Below, piece after piece: positions 11,479 to 21,258 of a DNA stretch of 64,000 bases. The translations under genes were made by a program, and so were the position numbers. The notes beneath the pieces were generated by a model. The model searched no databases. It saw only the letters and a program-made list of their open reading frames with translations, and was not told where the DNA came from. Each line of letters starts with the position of its first letter. The stretch's first letter is position 1. Origin of the DNA: Henckelia pumila (lineage: Eukaryota > Streptophyta > Magnoliopsida > Lamiales > Gesneriaceae); assembly GCF_033568475.1 (NCBI RefSeq), contig NC_133121.1:135254375-135318374 (forward strand). The letters run 5' to 3'.

Positions 11479-12261
11479 TCAAGGCCTGAAAGATTCATAC
11501 TTGGCAGAGTTAGCAACCAAGCTGGATCCCTGAGATTCCAGAGGAAAGAAGAAGGGATAGAGCTCGTATCGGACATAGCAACTCCCATAAAAAACCCGGC
11601 ATCCTTTCTTGTCATTGCAGTAAATGGGGAAGTTCCCGATCGCATTAGCCAGGCACTGAGAGCAATTTATAGGCGACAAATCTCTCGTGCATTGCACCAA
11701 CCCGTATAGCGTCTCGAAAGGGGAGACTTCCGTCTTCGCTTTCCCGAGTCCTTTGCTTCCCGGCAGCTTCACAGCTTCTGACTCCATCTTATCCACCAAA
11801 GCTCCCAGTTTCTTGTTGAAAACAGCGGGATCGGTCACATTTGCCACGTTCCAATAGAAGACAGCGTAGGAAGTGTCGACTTGTCCGAAGAATTCGACGG
11901 TGCTGTACCTCAAGAAACAGTAATCATACCAAATGCTTACGCCCGCTTGGTTAGGACGACACAGTTTACGGCTCTGCTTCGCGGCGTCTTTGATGCAAGC
12001 GGCGCAATCGGACTGGCTCACGTCGGCTCTGCATTGCGCCAGCCCGTAGATTTGATTTGCCCCGTTACCATAAGAAGTTGTCAAGAATCCTTTTTGGATC
12101 GCCCCTTGTACTAGTTTAGGTAAAAAGGCATCGATGTTTCTTGATAACTGGGAGTTGTTGGTGTAATCACGATTGCAGGAAGAAGCTAAAGGGTCTCCAG
12201 ATTCTGCAGTGGAGATGTAGAAGAAGAGAATGGTAAGAAGAAAATTGTACATTTGATTCAT
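11479..12261 (-). CDS. Secreted DUF26 cysteine-rich repeat protein (CRRSP / antifungal-like), copy A
   Basis: Intronless, 260 residues. I take the ATG at 12261 (MNQMYNFLL) because it aligns with the start of the paralogue at 16757 and leads directly into the signal peptide (about residues 1-20, ending STAES); an in-frame ATG 39 bases upstream adds an unlikely charged leader. Two DUF26 / stress-antifungal domains (PF01657) follow, each with C-x8-C-x2-C: C77, C86, C89 and C191, C200, C203, with further paired cysteines (IWYDYC, FYGSCYVRY). There is no kinase domain or C-terminal membrane helix, so this is the secreted CRRSP class (CRRSP38-like, related to the mannose-binding antifungal ginkbilobin fold) rather than a CRK receptor or PDLP. 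Likely site is the apoplast, with a role in defence or cell-wall sensing (inferred from family). Tandem paralogue at 15960-16757. Confidence 0.9.
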   Translation of the reverse strand: MNQMYNFLLTILFFYISTAESGDPLASSCNRDYTNNSQLSRNIDAFLPKLVQGAIQKGFLTTSYGNGANQIYGLAQCRADVSQSDCAACIKDAAKQSRKLCRPNQAGVSIWYDYCFLRYSTVEFFGQVDTSYAVFYWNVANVTDPAVFNKKLGALVDKMESEAVKLPGSKGLGKAKTEVSPFETLYGLVQCTRDLSPINCSQCLANAIGNFPIYCNDKKGCRVFYGSCYVRYELYPFFFPLESQGSSLVANSAKYESFRP

Positions 12262-12348
12262 TTTTTTGTGATGAAAAAACAGGGTAAATGGCCTTTTCAA
12301 ATAGCCAAATAAAAAAAATAAAAATAAATAAAAACAAGTGGGGGAGGT

Positions 12349-12370
12349 TCTGTAGCAGTGTTTTTTGACT
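12349..12370 (-). promoter_or_regulatory. Conserved promoter block upstream of DUF26 copy A
   Basis: A 22-base stretch (TCTGTAGCAGTG followed by T6 and GACT on the plus strand) about 90 bases upstream of the start codon is identical to 16864-16885 upstream of copy B, while surrounding bases have diverged. It may be a shared promoter element or simply a slowly diverging part of the duplication. Confidence 0.4.
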
Positions 12371-13644
12371 ACTTTGGAATTGGGTTGAAAATATTGGCAG
12401 TGTTCTAGAACAGTGACACTGTGGACTTATCTTGAAATTAAAACCTCAAATATCTTACGTAGCATTTTTTTTTTTTAATAAAATTTTGAACGCTATCTTA
12501 AACACTATCTTAGTCTTCCACGCATTGAGGGAGGGAGCCACCCCTAAAAAATTTATGTTAAAACTAAATTTGTTTCGAATGGTAAATTTGTTTATAAAAC
12601 ACCCCTGTAATACACTTTTGCACAAGATTTTATTAGTTACGGAAATTGTATAGATGGATTTGAAGCTAAAGATTCTCAAATCGATAATAACAACATTAAC
12701 ACTTACGTTCATTTGATTAGCAAAATTCAATTGACAAGGGATTTTAAATACCAACTAATTTTATTTTTTTTTCAAATCGTTTCATCAAATCCAAATCTTC
12801 AATCCGAACGCAATTACTTAATTAACAGGCTGGAATCTCTTTCCGACTTAAATTTCCTGAATACAATCGTGCACAGCTAGCGGCCTGTTCAATGTTCTGG
12901 AAGATGAAGTCGATGAATATTGTGATGGAACGCTTGTAGATTTGTCAAAGCCTTTATTTTGGCCATACTTGCACCTCAATAATGAACTTTGAAAACTTGG
13001 TTTGTCTATAATCTAAAGTTTCAACGATACCCGCGCAAGAGTACGTTGATTCATTAATTAGCATGAAAGTTTCACAAACACTCGGTCTGGAAACAAATGA
13101 AAACTCATTCAAGATTATTACAACAAGCTAGCTAGATTAGGTATAACACCGTATTAAATAACAGCGGGTCTCGGTCTCATAGATTTATATCTGTTGGATG
13201 AAAAACGTAATGCGACACCAAAAAATTGCTTACATGCATCATGAAACAAAAGCTGACATAACATTGAAGAAGATTGCTGATTAATTAGCTTGCTTGTGTT
13301 ACGGCAACAATTTCACCAAAATAAATAAAAATTAAAAGATAATGTAATAAAATCAAACTTTCAAAACTTAATAAACTAGAACACAAAATCATAATGTACA
13401 AGGTACTGTATATTTTTAACACAATCATAGTTAGTGGATTGACCTTGCAATATAATTGTATATATATGAATGCAAACCTAATGATATTGTGCATATATAT
13501 GCATAGGTGAAGTTTGATTAGTCTATTAATGATATTTTAAAATGCAATATTATTAGGTAGTGTTCGCAACCTCTAAAAACTATATTCCGTCGATCGTCCA
13601 ATTATAATATATATTGAACAATCATGATACTCCGTACTCCTAAA
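12371..13644. other. Intergenic DNA
   Basis: AT-rich, no gene-like frame. The two antiparallel frames at 12432-12754 overlap and have no recognisable domain. Confidence 0.5.
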
Positions 13645-13667
13645 TATAAAGATCATATTTTTTTCTC

Positions 13668-14058
13668 GAAAGAAGCTTAATATTAAACAGAGTCAACCAA
13701 AAGTACATCTGAAATAAAAAAAGGCGAGGAAGTAACTCGGCCTTCAAAATCAGACAAAGAACCTACCGCCCTAGCTAAAGCGTGAGCTACTTGGTTCCCT
13801 GATCGCCTAACAAAATAAAACAAACAAAATTGAAATTCTTCGACAAGAAGTTTACAATCTTCAATTGAAAAGGCCCAAGCTGGATTGATCAAACACCGAG
13901 GAGTTAAAAGCATCTATGACAATTTTGGCATCTGATTCAATTTGAAAGTGATGGTAATCCAATTCTTTTAGCCAGCTTAATGCTTCCCTTATGCCCAAGG
14001 CTTCCGCAATGGCTGGATTTTGTATTCCAGGAATAGCTCCTACAACCATTCCTCTGTG
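13668..14058 (-). mobile_element. LINE 3' end, RNase H fragment
   Basis: Minus-strand piece of a LINE RNase H domain: AEALGIREALSWLKELDYH, QIESDAKIVIDAFNSS, and in a shifted frame FVRRSGNQVAHALARAVGSL, the usual C-terminus with the AHALAR motif. A frameshift separates the two parts near 13880-13910. Both sides carry the direct repeat TATAAAGATCATATTT (13645-13660 and 14059-14074), extending with one extra C to about 23 bases, a typical LINE target duplication. This fixes the borders. The codons upstream of 14058 (MKNERYILEN...) therefore belong to the flank and not to the element. Confidence 0.85.
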
Positions 14059-14082
14059 TATAAAGATCATATTTCTTTTCTC

Positions 14083-14574
14083 ATTCTCTAAAATATATCG
14101 TTCATTTTTCATATTTATAATTGTTTTTATGTATTTAATCTATACCTCATAATTACAAAACATATTTAGATTTTACGTTGCATTGGACTTGGACGACAAC
14201 ATGCACACACAAATTGGTGATACACTAGGCTTGCAAGCGGGTTCGAATATTATGCATTTGATTTTACATAATAATTAACTACTACTTCAAATATGGTATA
14301 TATAGTATATTTTACGTTCCAAAAAAAATGGTATAGTATATTTTGAACCCAACTCAAATTATTATGTTCAAATAAATAGTGAGCTTTAACATATAATTAA
14401 TAAAAAAAAACTATTTAAAATTACTTGAAGACTCGTGATGGGATTCAATAATTCCACTTGTTGGAAGAGAGATCAAATCATAATACTTTATCTACTTTAA
14501 AATTTAAAAAATTAAATTATACTATTTTTATCAACGGTAACTCTTCATATAGCCACAAATATTAGGTCCAAGTC
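14083..14574. other. Intergenic DNA
   Basis: AT-rich, no feature seen. Confidence 0.5.
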
Positions 14575-15545
14575 TAGAGCCGTCAATTTGGATTAGCCCC
14601 ATCGGGTCGGCCCGCCCCGCCTAGGGGTGCAAATGAACCGAACCTGTTCGTGAGCTTTATGAGCGCGCTCGATAAATATTTGATCTGTATTCGAGCTTAT
14701 CGAACTCGAGCCGAATTCGAACATGTTCGAACTTTTTTTCGAGCAGAGCTCAAGCCAAAATTACTCTGTTCGATAGTTCGCGAATAGTTCGCGAACTTTA
14801 ATATTTAATTAATATAATATAATTATATAATAATATATATACATTTCGAGCTTTCGAACCATAATATCCGAATAGTTCACGAATAGGTTCGAATATTTCG
14901 AACCGAACTCGAACTTCATTTCGAGCCGAACTCGAGCCAAAATATTTGAAATTATCGAACTTCGAATCGAGCTCGAACTCGAATATACTCTTATCGAGCC
15001 GAATTCGAACCTTAAAATTTTACCATTATTCGGCTCGATTCGGTTCGTTTTTACTCCTAGGCCCCCGCCACACGATTTAAGTGGGTTGAGTTGAAATTTT
15101 TTCAACCCAACTAAAGGTGAGCCTAGATGGGCCAACCTGGTTGCCTAGGCCCGCGACCCGCGTGAGTTGGCCCGCTGCGGGCCCGGATAATTTTATTTTA
15201 TTTTTATTTTTATTGTGATATATGAATTTTTTAATGAAATTGTGATTTTTTTTGTATTAATTACTTTATAAAAATTTACACGTATAAAATCAATAATTAA
15301 AATTTTTATTAAAATTTTCTATTAATATTTATTCATGTATTGAAATTTATAATTAATTATAATGATTTTATTTATTTTTATTTGTAGTGAGTCAACCCGC
15401 GGGCCAGCCTGCCTAACCCGCAACTCACCTTGGGTTGGGTTGAGTTGAGTATTTTCAGCCCGCTGGGATGGTGGGCCGGCCCGCCAAAATGTAGATTTTT
15501 GGGGGGCCGGCCCGTCCCGCCATGGGTTGGCCCATCTGACACCTA
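14575..15545 (-). repeat. GGCCCGCC-type dispersed repeat, copy interrupted by a hAT-like MITE
   Basis: Second copy of the repeat at 9005-9500, in inverted orientation. Its ends read TAGAGCCGTCAATTTGG and, inverted, TAGGTGTCAGATGGG. It is split at 14621/15061 by the element 14622-15060; the sequence on either side joins to match the uninterrupted copy (GGGTCGGCCC[AG]CCCCG then ACAC[AG]ATTTAAGTGGGTTGAG). The AT-rich centre (15190-15385) also matches. No coding capacity. Confidence 0.6.
14622..15060. mobile_element. hAT-like MITE nested in the repeat
   Basis: About 439 bp. It starts TAGGGGTGCAAATGAACCG and ends GGTTCGTTTTTACTCCTA(G), imperfect terminal inverted repeats of the TAGGGGTG type common in plant hAT elements. 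The interior is made of TTCGAG/CTCGAA strings. It is flanked by near-identical 8-9 bp repeats (GCCCCGCC at 14614-14621, GCCCCCGCC at 15061-15069), consistent with an 8-bp hAT target duplication. The empty site is seen in the paralogous repeat at about 9450-9460. A related element lies at 24117-24609. Confidence 0.7.
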
Positions 15546-15959
15546 TTATCAAATCTAATGATGCATTGAATACAAAATATCATGATATAATATCAAAATA
15601 TCACGATATAATTATTATAAATATTGATATAATTATTGTAATTTTAACATTATTCTTTCTGTAATTATAATATCCTCAAATGATATTTAATTTTTCAAAT
15701 TTAATTTGAGCTAAAAAGATTGATCGAGTTCGTGTTTGACTTGGCAAAAACGATTAATCTTGGATCATGTCAACTCATGGGAATCAGTCAATGCATAGAC
15801 TGGAACGAGTCAACTTTAATTCAACGACAAAAATAAAGATAAATGCATGGCGGCGGAGAATTAATCGAAAAACCTTGTACACCATTAAGATAACGTTACA
15901 TTTTATTATTCAAAAAATAAGCAGCAAAAGATGCCAAAAAGACAAGAAGATAGGGAAGA

Positions 15960-16757
15960 TCAAGGCTTAAAAACCTTGAAAGATTCATACTTGGCAGCGT
16001 TATCAACCAAAGATCCCTGCGAATCCAGAGGAAAGAAGAAGGGATAGAGCTCGTATCGCACGTAGCAACTCCCATACAAAACTCGGCATCCTTTCTTTCC
16101 ATGGCAGAATGTGGCGAAGTTCTCGATCGCAATAGCCAAGCACTGAGCGCAACTTATAGGCGACAAATCTCTCGTGCATTGCACCAACCCGTATAGCGTC
16201 TCGAAAGCGGAGAGCTCTGTCTCCGCTTTCCCGAGTCCTTTGCTTCCCGGTAGCTTCACAGCTTCTGACTTGATCTTATCCGCCAAAGCTTCGAGTTTCT
16301 CGTTGAAAACATTGGGATCCGACACGTTCGCCACGTTATAAAAGATTACGCTGGGGGAGGTGTCGACTTGTCCGAAGAACTCGACGGTGTTGTACTTCAA
16401 GAAACAATAGTCATACCAAATCCTTACGTCCGGTTGGTTCGGACGACACAGCTTTTGGCTTTGTTGTGCGGCGTCTTGGATGCAAGCGGAGCAATCGGAG
16501 CGGCTGAGGTCGGCTCTGCATTGCGCCAGACCGTAGATTTGATTTGCACCGTGACCATAAGAAGTCGCCAAGAATCCTTTTTGGATCGCGCCTTGTACTA
16601 ATATAGGTAACAATGAGTCGATGTTTCTTGATAATTGGGTGTTGTTATTTGCGTTGGAGTTATCATTGCAGAAATAAGCTGAAGGGTCTGCAGATTCTGC
16701 GGTGGAAATGTGGATGAAGAGTATGGTAAGAAGAAAATTGTACAATATTTGATTCAT
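15960..16757 (-). CDS. Secreted DUF26 cysteine-rich repeat protein (CRRSP / antifungal-like), copy B
   Basis: Intronless, 265 residues, starting at ATG 16757 (MNQILYNFLL), the start shared with copy A. A signal peptide of about 22 residues precedes two DUF26 domains with C-x8-C-x2-C signatures (QCRADLSRSDCSAC and QCTRDLSPISCAQC) and the IWYDYC and LYGSCYVRYELYPFFFP motifs. It is close to copy A over its whole length, with a slightly longer Asn-rich segment after the signal peptide (NSNANNNT) and a C-terminal KVFKP. No kinase or membrane anchor, so probably an apoplastic CRRSP. The duplication that produced the pair extends into both flanks: the 3' stretch ending AACGTTACATTTTATT and the promoter block at 16864-16885 are shared. 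Confidence 0.9.
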   Translation of the reverse strand: MNQILYNFLLTILFIHISTAESADPSAYFCNDNSNANNNTQLSRNIDSLLPILVQGAIQKGFLATSYGHGANQIYGLAQCRADLSRSDCSACIQDAAQQSQKLCRPNQPDVRIWYDYCFLKYNTVEFFGQVDTSPSVIFYNVANVSDPNVFNEKLEALADKIKSEAVKLPGSKGLGKAETELSAFETLYGLVQCTRDLSPISCAQCLAIAIENFATFCHGKKGCRVLYGSCYVRYELYPFFFPLDSQGSLVDNAAKYESFKVFKP

Positions 16758-16831
16758 TTTTCGTGACCAAGAATAGGGCAATAGCTACTAGCTAGCTAGG
16801 CTTAATTCATGGCTTTGCTTTTTCAGTTGCC

Positions 16832-16841
16832 AAATTATATA
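16832..16841 (-). promoter_or_regulatory. TATA box of DUF26 copy B
   Basis: TTATATATAA, about 75 bases upstream of the start codon and just inside the promoter block shared with copy A. Confidence 0.5.
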
Positions 16842-16863
16842 TAAAGTGGGGGGAGGCAAGGGG

Positions 16864-16885
16864 TCTGTAGCAGTGTTTTTTGACT
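16864..16885 (-). promoter_or_regulatory. Conserved promoter block upstream of DUF26 copy B
   Basis: Identical over 22 bases to 12349-12370 upstream of copy A, at a similar distance from the start codon (about 107 against 88 bases). Confidence 0.4.
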
Positions 16886-18630
16886 TGGTGGTTGCACTTT
16901 GAATTTTCTTTTCGGGTTGAATATATCGGATTTGTTCTAGATAAAAGGTGTGGTATATAAGCACCGAACTATATATAGGAGGACATATTTGAGATGTGAC
17001 AAAATTTTTGAACATGATATTCAAACAAGTTTTTTTTTTAAGTAAATTTTAAGCAGTTTATAAGCTGTCAAATATCCTTTTTTATCTTATATATTCTTCA
17101 ATTTTCTTTACTACACATTTTTTTAAAGCATACAAGTTGTTCTTGAACGAGCTTAGCAAATGAGTGGGTGATATATATATTTTTAATACAATTCAATTGG
17201 ATGATTTTTCATGAGGGAACCAAGCGTAGTATAAGGGAGCAACCTCACGCAACACCTAAAATTCTAATTTTAATTTGAATAAGTGATGCTCATATTTTTT
17301 TATAGACCCTACATTTCTAAAGTTTTTGAACAAGTAAGTCTATAAAATGAGACGGTGACATAGATATACATTCGTTAGTGGTTGACCCGATTTTTATCTA
17401 CAATGAAAATTAATATATATATATATATACACGTATATATTACATAAAAAATTATATTTTTCACGGGTCAAATCGGAGATTTGTTTAACGAAATCGACTT
17501 GTGAAACGATCTCATTAAAGTTGTGTTACATTATGTATTATCCACTCAATCGAATTGAGTTGACCATGAATTACTTAGCACAAAATATTTAAATTGTGTG
17601 CGTACTTTCCTAGAATCATGTATATATTCAAAACATTGAATCATCCCCATTGTAAGTTAGTCTTCCGCCTATTTTATATAATATCTATTTTTTTTCTAGA
17701 ACCAAGCAGTGACTCGCTAGCTCATCCGAGAATATTGGGTCAGAGAGTGTACTTGCCATGGAGATTAAAGGTCAAAATTAGCATTTTGGTATTGTATGAG
17801 ATGGCTTCTTTTTTGTTTTGGTCCTGTATGTTGGTTTGTTTTGGAAAATATCATGTAACTCGATTTTTTTTTTTGGATTTAGTCATATATGTTGGCTTAT
17901 TTTGGTTTTGGTCCTGTAAGTTGGTTTGTTTTTTGGTTTTCGTCATGTATGTTATCATGTTTTGGAATTTAAAAGTTGATCTATAATTATTTTTGTAATA
18001 AATATTTTTTATTCTTTCATGTTTTATCTTATTATTGGTTTGAGATAATTACAACTAGCTAATAAAAAAATATTTTTTTACGCTTAAACTTTTTTTAATA
18101 TAAATAATTTAATAAAATCTAAAATATGTTAATTTAATGTATTAAATGTAACATACTTTTGTTCTTTTAAAAAGTAACAAACAAACATTCATTTATATCG
18201 TTCTCAACTGTAACTTCGATTTTTTTATTTATTTGGCACTAAATGTTCGCCCACTTAGCACCTATTAATGATCATATAAATAAGTTTCAACCTAAATTAA
18301 CAAAATTAGCTAAAAAACTAAAAATATATTTAAAAATACTTTCGTTCTTTAAAAAAGTAACACTCTAATATATTTTTTTATCGTTCTCAACTATGGTTGA
18401 CTTGTTTTTTGTTCCGCTTTTCTCGAAAGCATGGCTTTTTAGGTATGTTTCACTTTTATCACGCTTAATCGTCGCTTAAGCGTGCTTTTTAGAACACTGC
18501 AAATAAGCAAAATTTTGTTGCTCCCTCCAGTTTCGGCGACGGAGGAAAAATACAAAAAAAAAAAATCAAGTTATTGTACCTTTTAGAACATAATTATTAT
18601 TTTAAATAATTAGAAGATCAACATCTAAAT
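16886..18630. other. Intergenic DNA with low-complexity tracts
   Basis: Apart from the dispersed repeat at 17347-17522, this holds a T-rich stretch at about 17810-17960 in which TTGGTCCTGTA(T/A)GTTGGTTTG recurs imperfectly. The 130-codon open frame across it (17594-17986) is an artefact of that repetition. No gene seen. Confidence 0.4.
17347..17522. repeat. GAGACGG dispersed repeat, diverged copy
   Basis: Opens with ATGAGACGGTGACATAG and later has GTGAAACGATCTCATT. The same order of motifs is seen in the copies at 47.2 and 48.1-48.4 kb. Confidence 0.4.
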
Positions 18631-18856
18631 TTTCTCGAGATTAAAGTGCTTCTTGATTCAATTCTCCATTGCACCTATGAGAAGAACAGCGCTAATAGAG
18701 TTGCGCACCAACTGTCGAAGGAAGCTTTCAAAACTTCTTGTTTTTTGGAATATTTGCATGGTTGCATACCATCTTGGTTAATCAATATTGTAAATCTGGA
18801 CTTTTCTATCCATGATTAATCGTTGTTTGTTGCATGTTAGAAAGAAAAAAAACAAC
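18631..18856 (+). mobile_element. LINE 3' end, RNase H C-terminus
   Basis: Plus-strand frame with FLEIKVLLDSILH, then KNSANRVAHQLSKEAFKTS and PSWLINIVNLDF, ending at TAA 18817-18819 and followed by an A-rich tail (to about 18856). RVAHQLSKEA is the usual end of the RNase H domain in plant L1-type LINEs. Upstream parts are missing. No clear target duplication found. Confidence 0.65.
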
Positions 18857-20171
18857 AAGAAGTTTAAAAAAACGATTTTATTTTTTAGTGTTTTATGAAT
18901 GAAAATATTTTAATAAAATTTATGTAACACTTTTTAAAAAATGTTCTCCAAGTATAATTTTTTCAGGGTGTTTTTTTTAATGTTTTTAGAATAAAAGATA
19001 TGGGTTAAATGAGAATTAAAATTTTTTATATAGAATAACTGTCCAAAAATATTCTTAATTATTTTTAAATATAAAATCGCTTTTTTAAAATGTAGCTTTT
19101 CGATTTTAAAAACGTTTTCATAATTGTTCACACGCCTTTATTCTTAAAAAAAAATTTAGAACATTTTACAAAAATTTTATAAAGATCACTTTTATAAAAG
19201 TTTTATACGCACTTGTCTGAACGGACCCTCAATTTTTATATAAAATTTTATTATATACTTGTATTATTTATTTAATAAAATATGGTACACGTCAATTCTA
19301 ACTCATAATGGTGTTATATATTGAAAAATAAAAATATTAACGACTTATCAAATAATTATATCATGAATTATTATGAATTGATGACAATGTTTTAACTTTT
19401 GTGCTCGTCTTTTAGTAATACTAGTACACGCCTACACGGTGCACATGCAACATATATATTATTTGAAATTAAATATTATTTTATAAACTTAAATTTAATT
19501 ATAATTTTTGTTTAAATGTTAGGATAATATGATAGTGGTTAGGATAATTGTGGATAATAGAACAAAATGTGAAAAAAAATTTAATAAAAAATTTACGACC
19601 TCCATTATTAAACATATTAGAAAAATGATAAAGGATAAATTTGAAAATATACTAAAATGATCAAATATGATTTTTTTATGGGGTTTATGTATTATAATAT
19701 AGTAAAAGATATATTATGCATTCATGATTTTTTATGAATTGTATCCAACGAAGCCAGATTTTTATTTTTACCTGAATTAAAATTTTATAATCTCTCAATT
19801 TTTTAATGTGTTTAGCTTATATCTTTTTATTTTTAAAATTGTTCACAGATATTGACAAAATAAACTAAATTTAATGTATAAAAAAAAATAATAATAATTG
19901 GTCACCCAAGCTACCACCCGACGGAGCAACACATGGCTCCACTCATAATTGCGCCCCCGACTCCTAAATAGTAAATACCATGATCGCGAGGATCAAGTCA
20001 ATGGATAAGGTGATGAAACCGTAGATTAGTCCAAACCCTTTTTCGTAGGCCTCTCTACACTCAATTCATGAACATAAATGAGTGAAAATCAAAGACGGCC
20101 ACTCATTAATTCTATATGCATCATCCCAACTTAATGATAGTGAACGTAATGTTTAAGTTTGAATACTTCGT
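18857..20171. other. AT-rich intergenic DNA
   Basis: No recognisable gene; very AT-rich with many A/T runs. Confidence 0.5.
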
Positions 20172-20283
20172 TAGTGTTTGGGAGAGCTTCTAGAAAACAC
20201 TTTTCAATTTTTCGTTAACAAAATTTCAAATTTTTGTTAAGAAAAAACTGAGAAATGCTTTCCAAAAGCTTTCCCAAACACTA
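20172..20283. mobile_element. 112-bp hairpin MITE
   Basis: Starts TAGTGTTTGGGAGAGCTT and ends AAGCTTTCCCAAACACTA, and the pairing continues inward almost to the centre, so the whole unit folds into a hairpin. No coding capacity. Superfamily and target duplication not resolved. Confidence 0.65.
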
Positions 20284-20940
20284 CCTTCATCCGTCGTATA
20301 ATCGCAATACCCGCACAGCAATAGATTAGCATGAAAATTTCCTTTTCTTGAATTAGGGGTAAACCTAACACTACAACAGAGGGGTACTCCCTCTGCGTGA
20401 TAATGACCCAAATTTGGTCGCACATGGTTTTCCATATAAGACCCAGATAATAATCATTAAAAAAAAAGAAAAAGAAAAGAAAGAATGTGAGATTGATCAA
20501 ATCTTGGTCATTGAAGCTATGGTATCCTATCTGTAACATCGAATTATCCATCCCATTACAACAGTCTGTCCACGAAAAAGTCAGAAATGAGTAAGTGATT
20601 ATTTCGGAGGAAATTTTTTGAGATAGCTAAATATATACAATCTAAAATTTCTATAGATATTTGAAACAATGAGTTCAGTTTAACATAAAGCGAATTGTCT
20701 TTCACACCAAGTTTTTAGGATACATACGTGCACGAATTGAGTCGATGGACCTCAAAAAGATAAAAGCCTACGAGGACAGTCGTACACATCCAGTGGAACT
20801 ACATTTTGCTAATTTGTCCACTAAGAAGTGGTGGTTTTGATATGCAACCGACCCACTATAAAACAAGTGCCGATTTGAATTCATACCTAACAAATTGTCC
20901 ATTATTATGCGAAACCATATATAAATATTATAGTAAAACA
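20284..20940. other. Intergenic DNA
   Basis: Short overlapping minus-strand frames (20226-20551, 20768-20953) have no family resemblance and are not called. Confidence 0.4.
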
Positions 20941-21205
20941 GGGCTAATTGCATTCAAATCCCTGTAAAAAATTTAAAAAACATAAAACACCCTATGTAAA
21001 ATTAATAGCATGTTAAACCTTATGTTTTAAAAAAATTAGCATATAAACCCCTATGGGAGGGTATAAATGTACCCGAGTTTGTATAACATAGGGGTGAAAT
21101 GTGCTACATTTTAAAAAACTGAGGGATGCATTAACCTATTAATATTTCTTATGGGGTTTTATGTCTTTTAAACTTTTCACATGGGGTGTGAATGCAATAA
21201 AGCCC
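20941..21205. mobile_element. Mutator-type MITE
   Basis: 265 bp with terminal inverted repeats GGGCTAATTGCATTCA... and, inverted from the right end, GGGCTTTATTGCATTCA. The flanking direct repeat TAGTAAAACA is perfect over 10 bases (20931-20940 and 21206-21215), which fits the 9-10 bp target duplications of Mutator-like elements. It lies just downstream of the DHDPS stop codon, possibly in its 3' untranslated region. No coding capacity. Confidence 0.8.
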
Positions 21206-21258
21206 TAGTAAAACAAGTATAAAAAAAATCCAAGTTCGGAAACAAGTAGCTGTTGTAC

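Noticed and set aside
12432-12754. Overlapping frames on both strands
   Set aside because: AT-rich chance frames without family resemblance.
17594-17986. 130-codon frame
   Set aside because: Created by an imperfect T-rich tandem repeat; the protein is Phe/Leu/Tyr low complexity.
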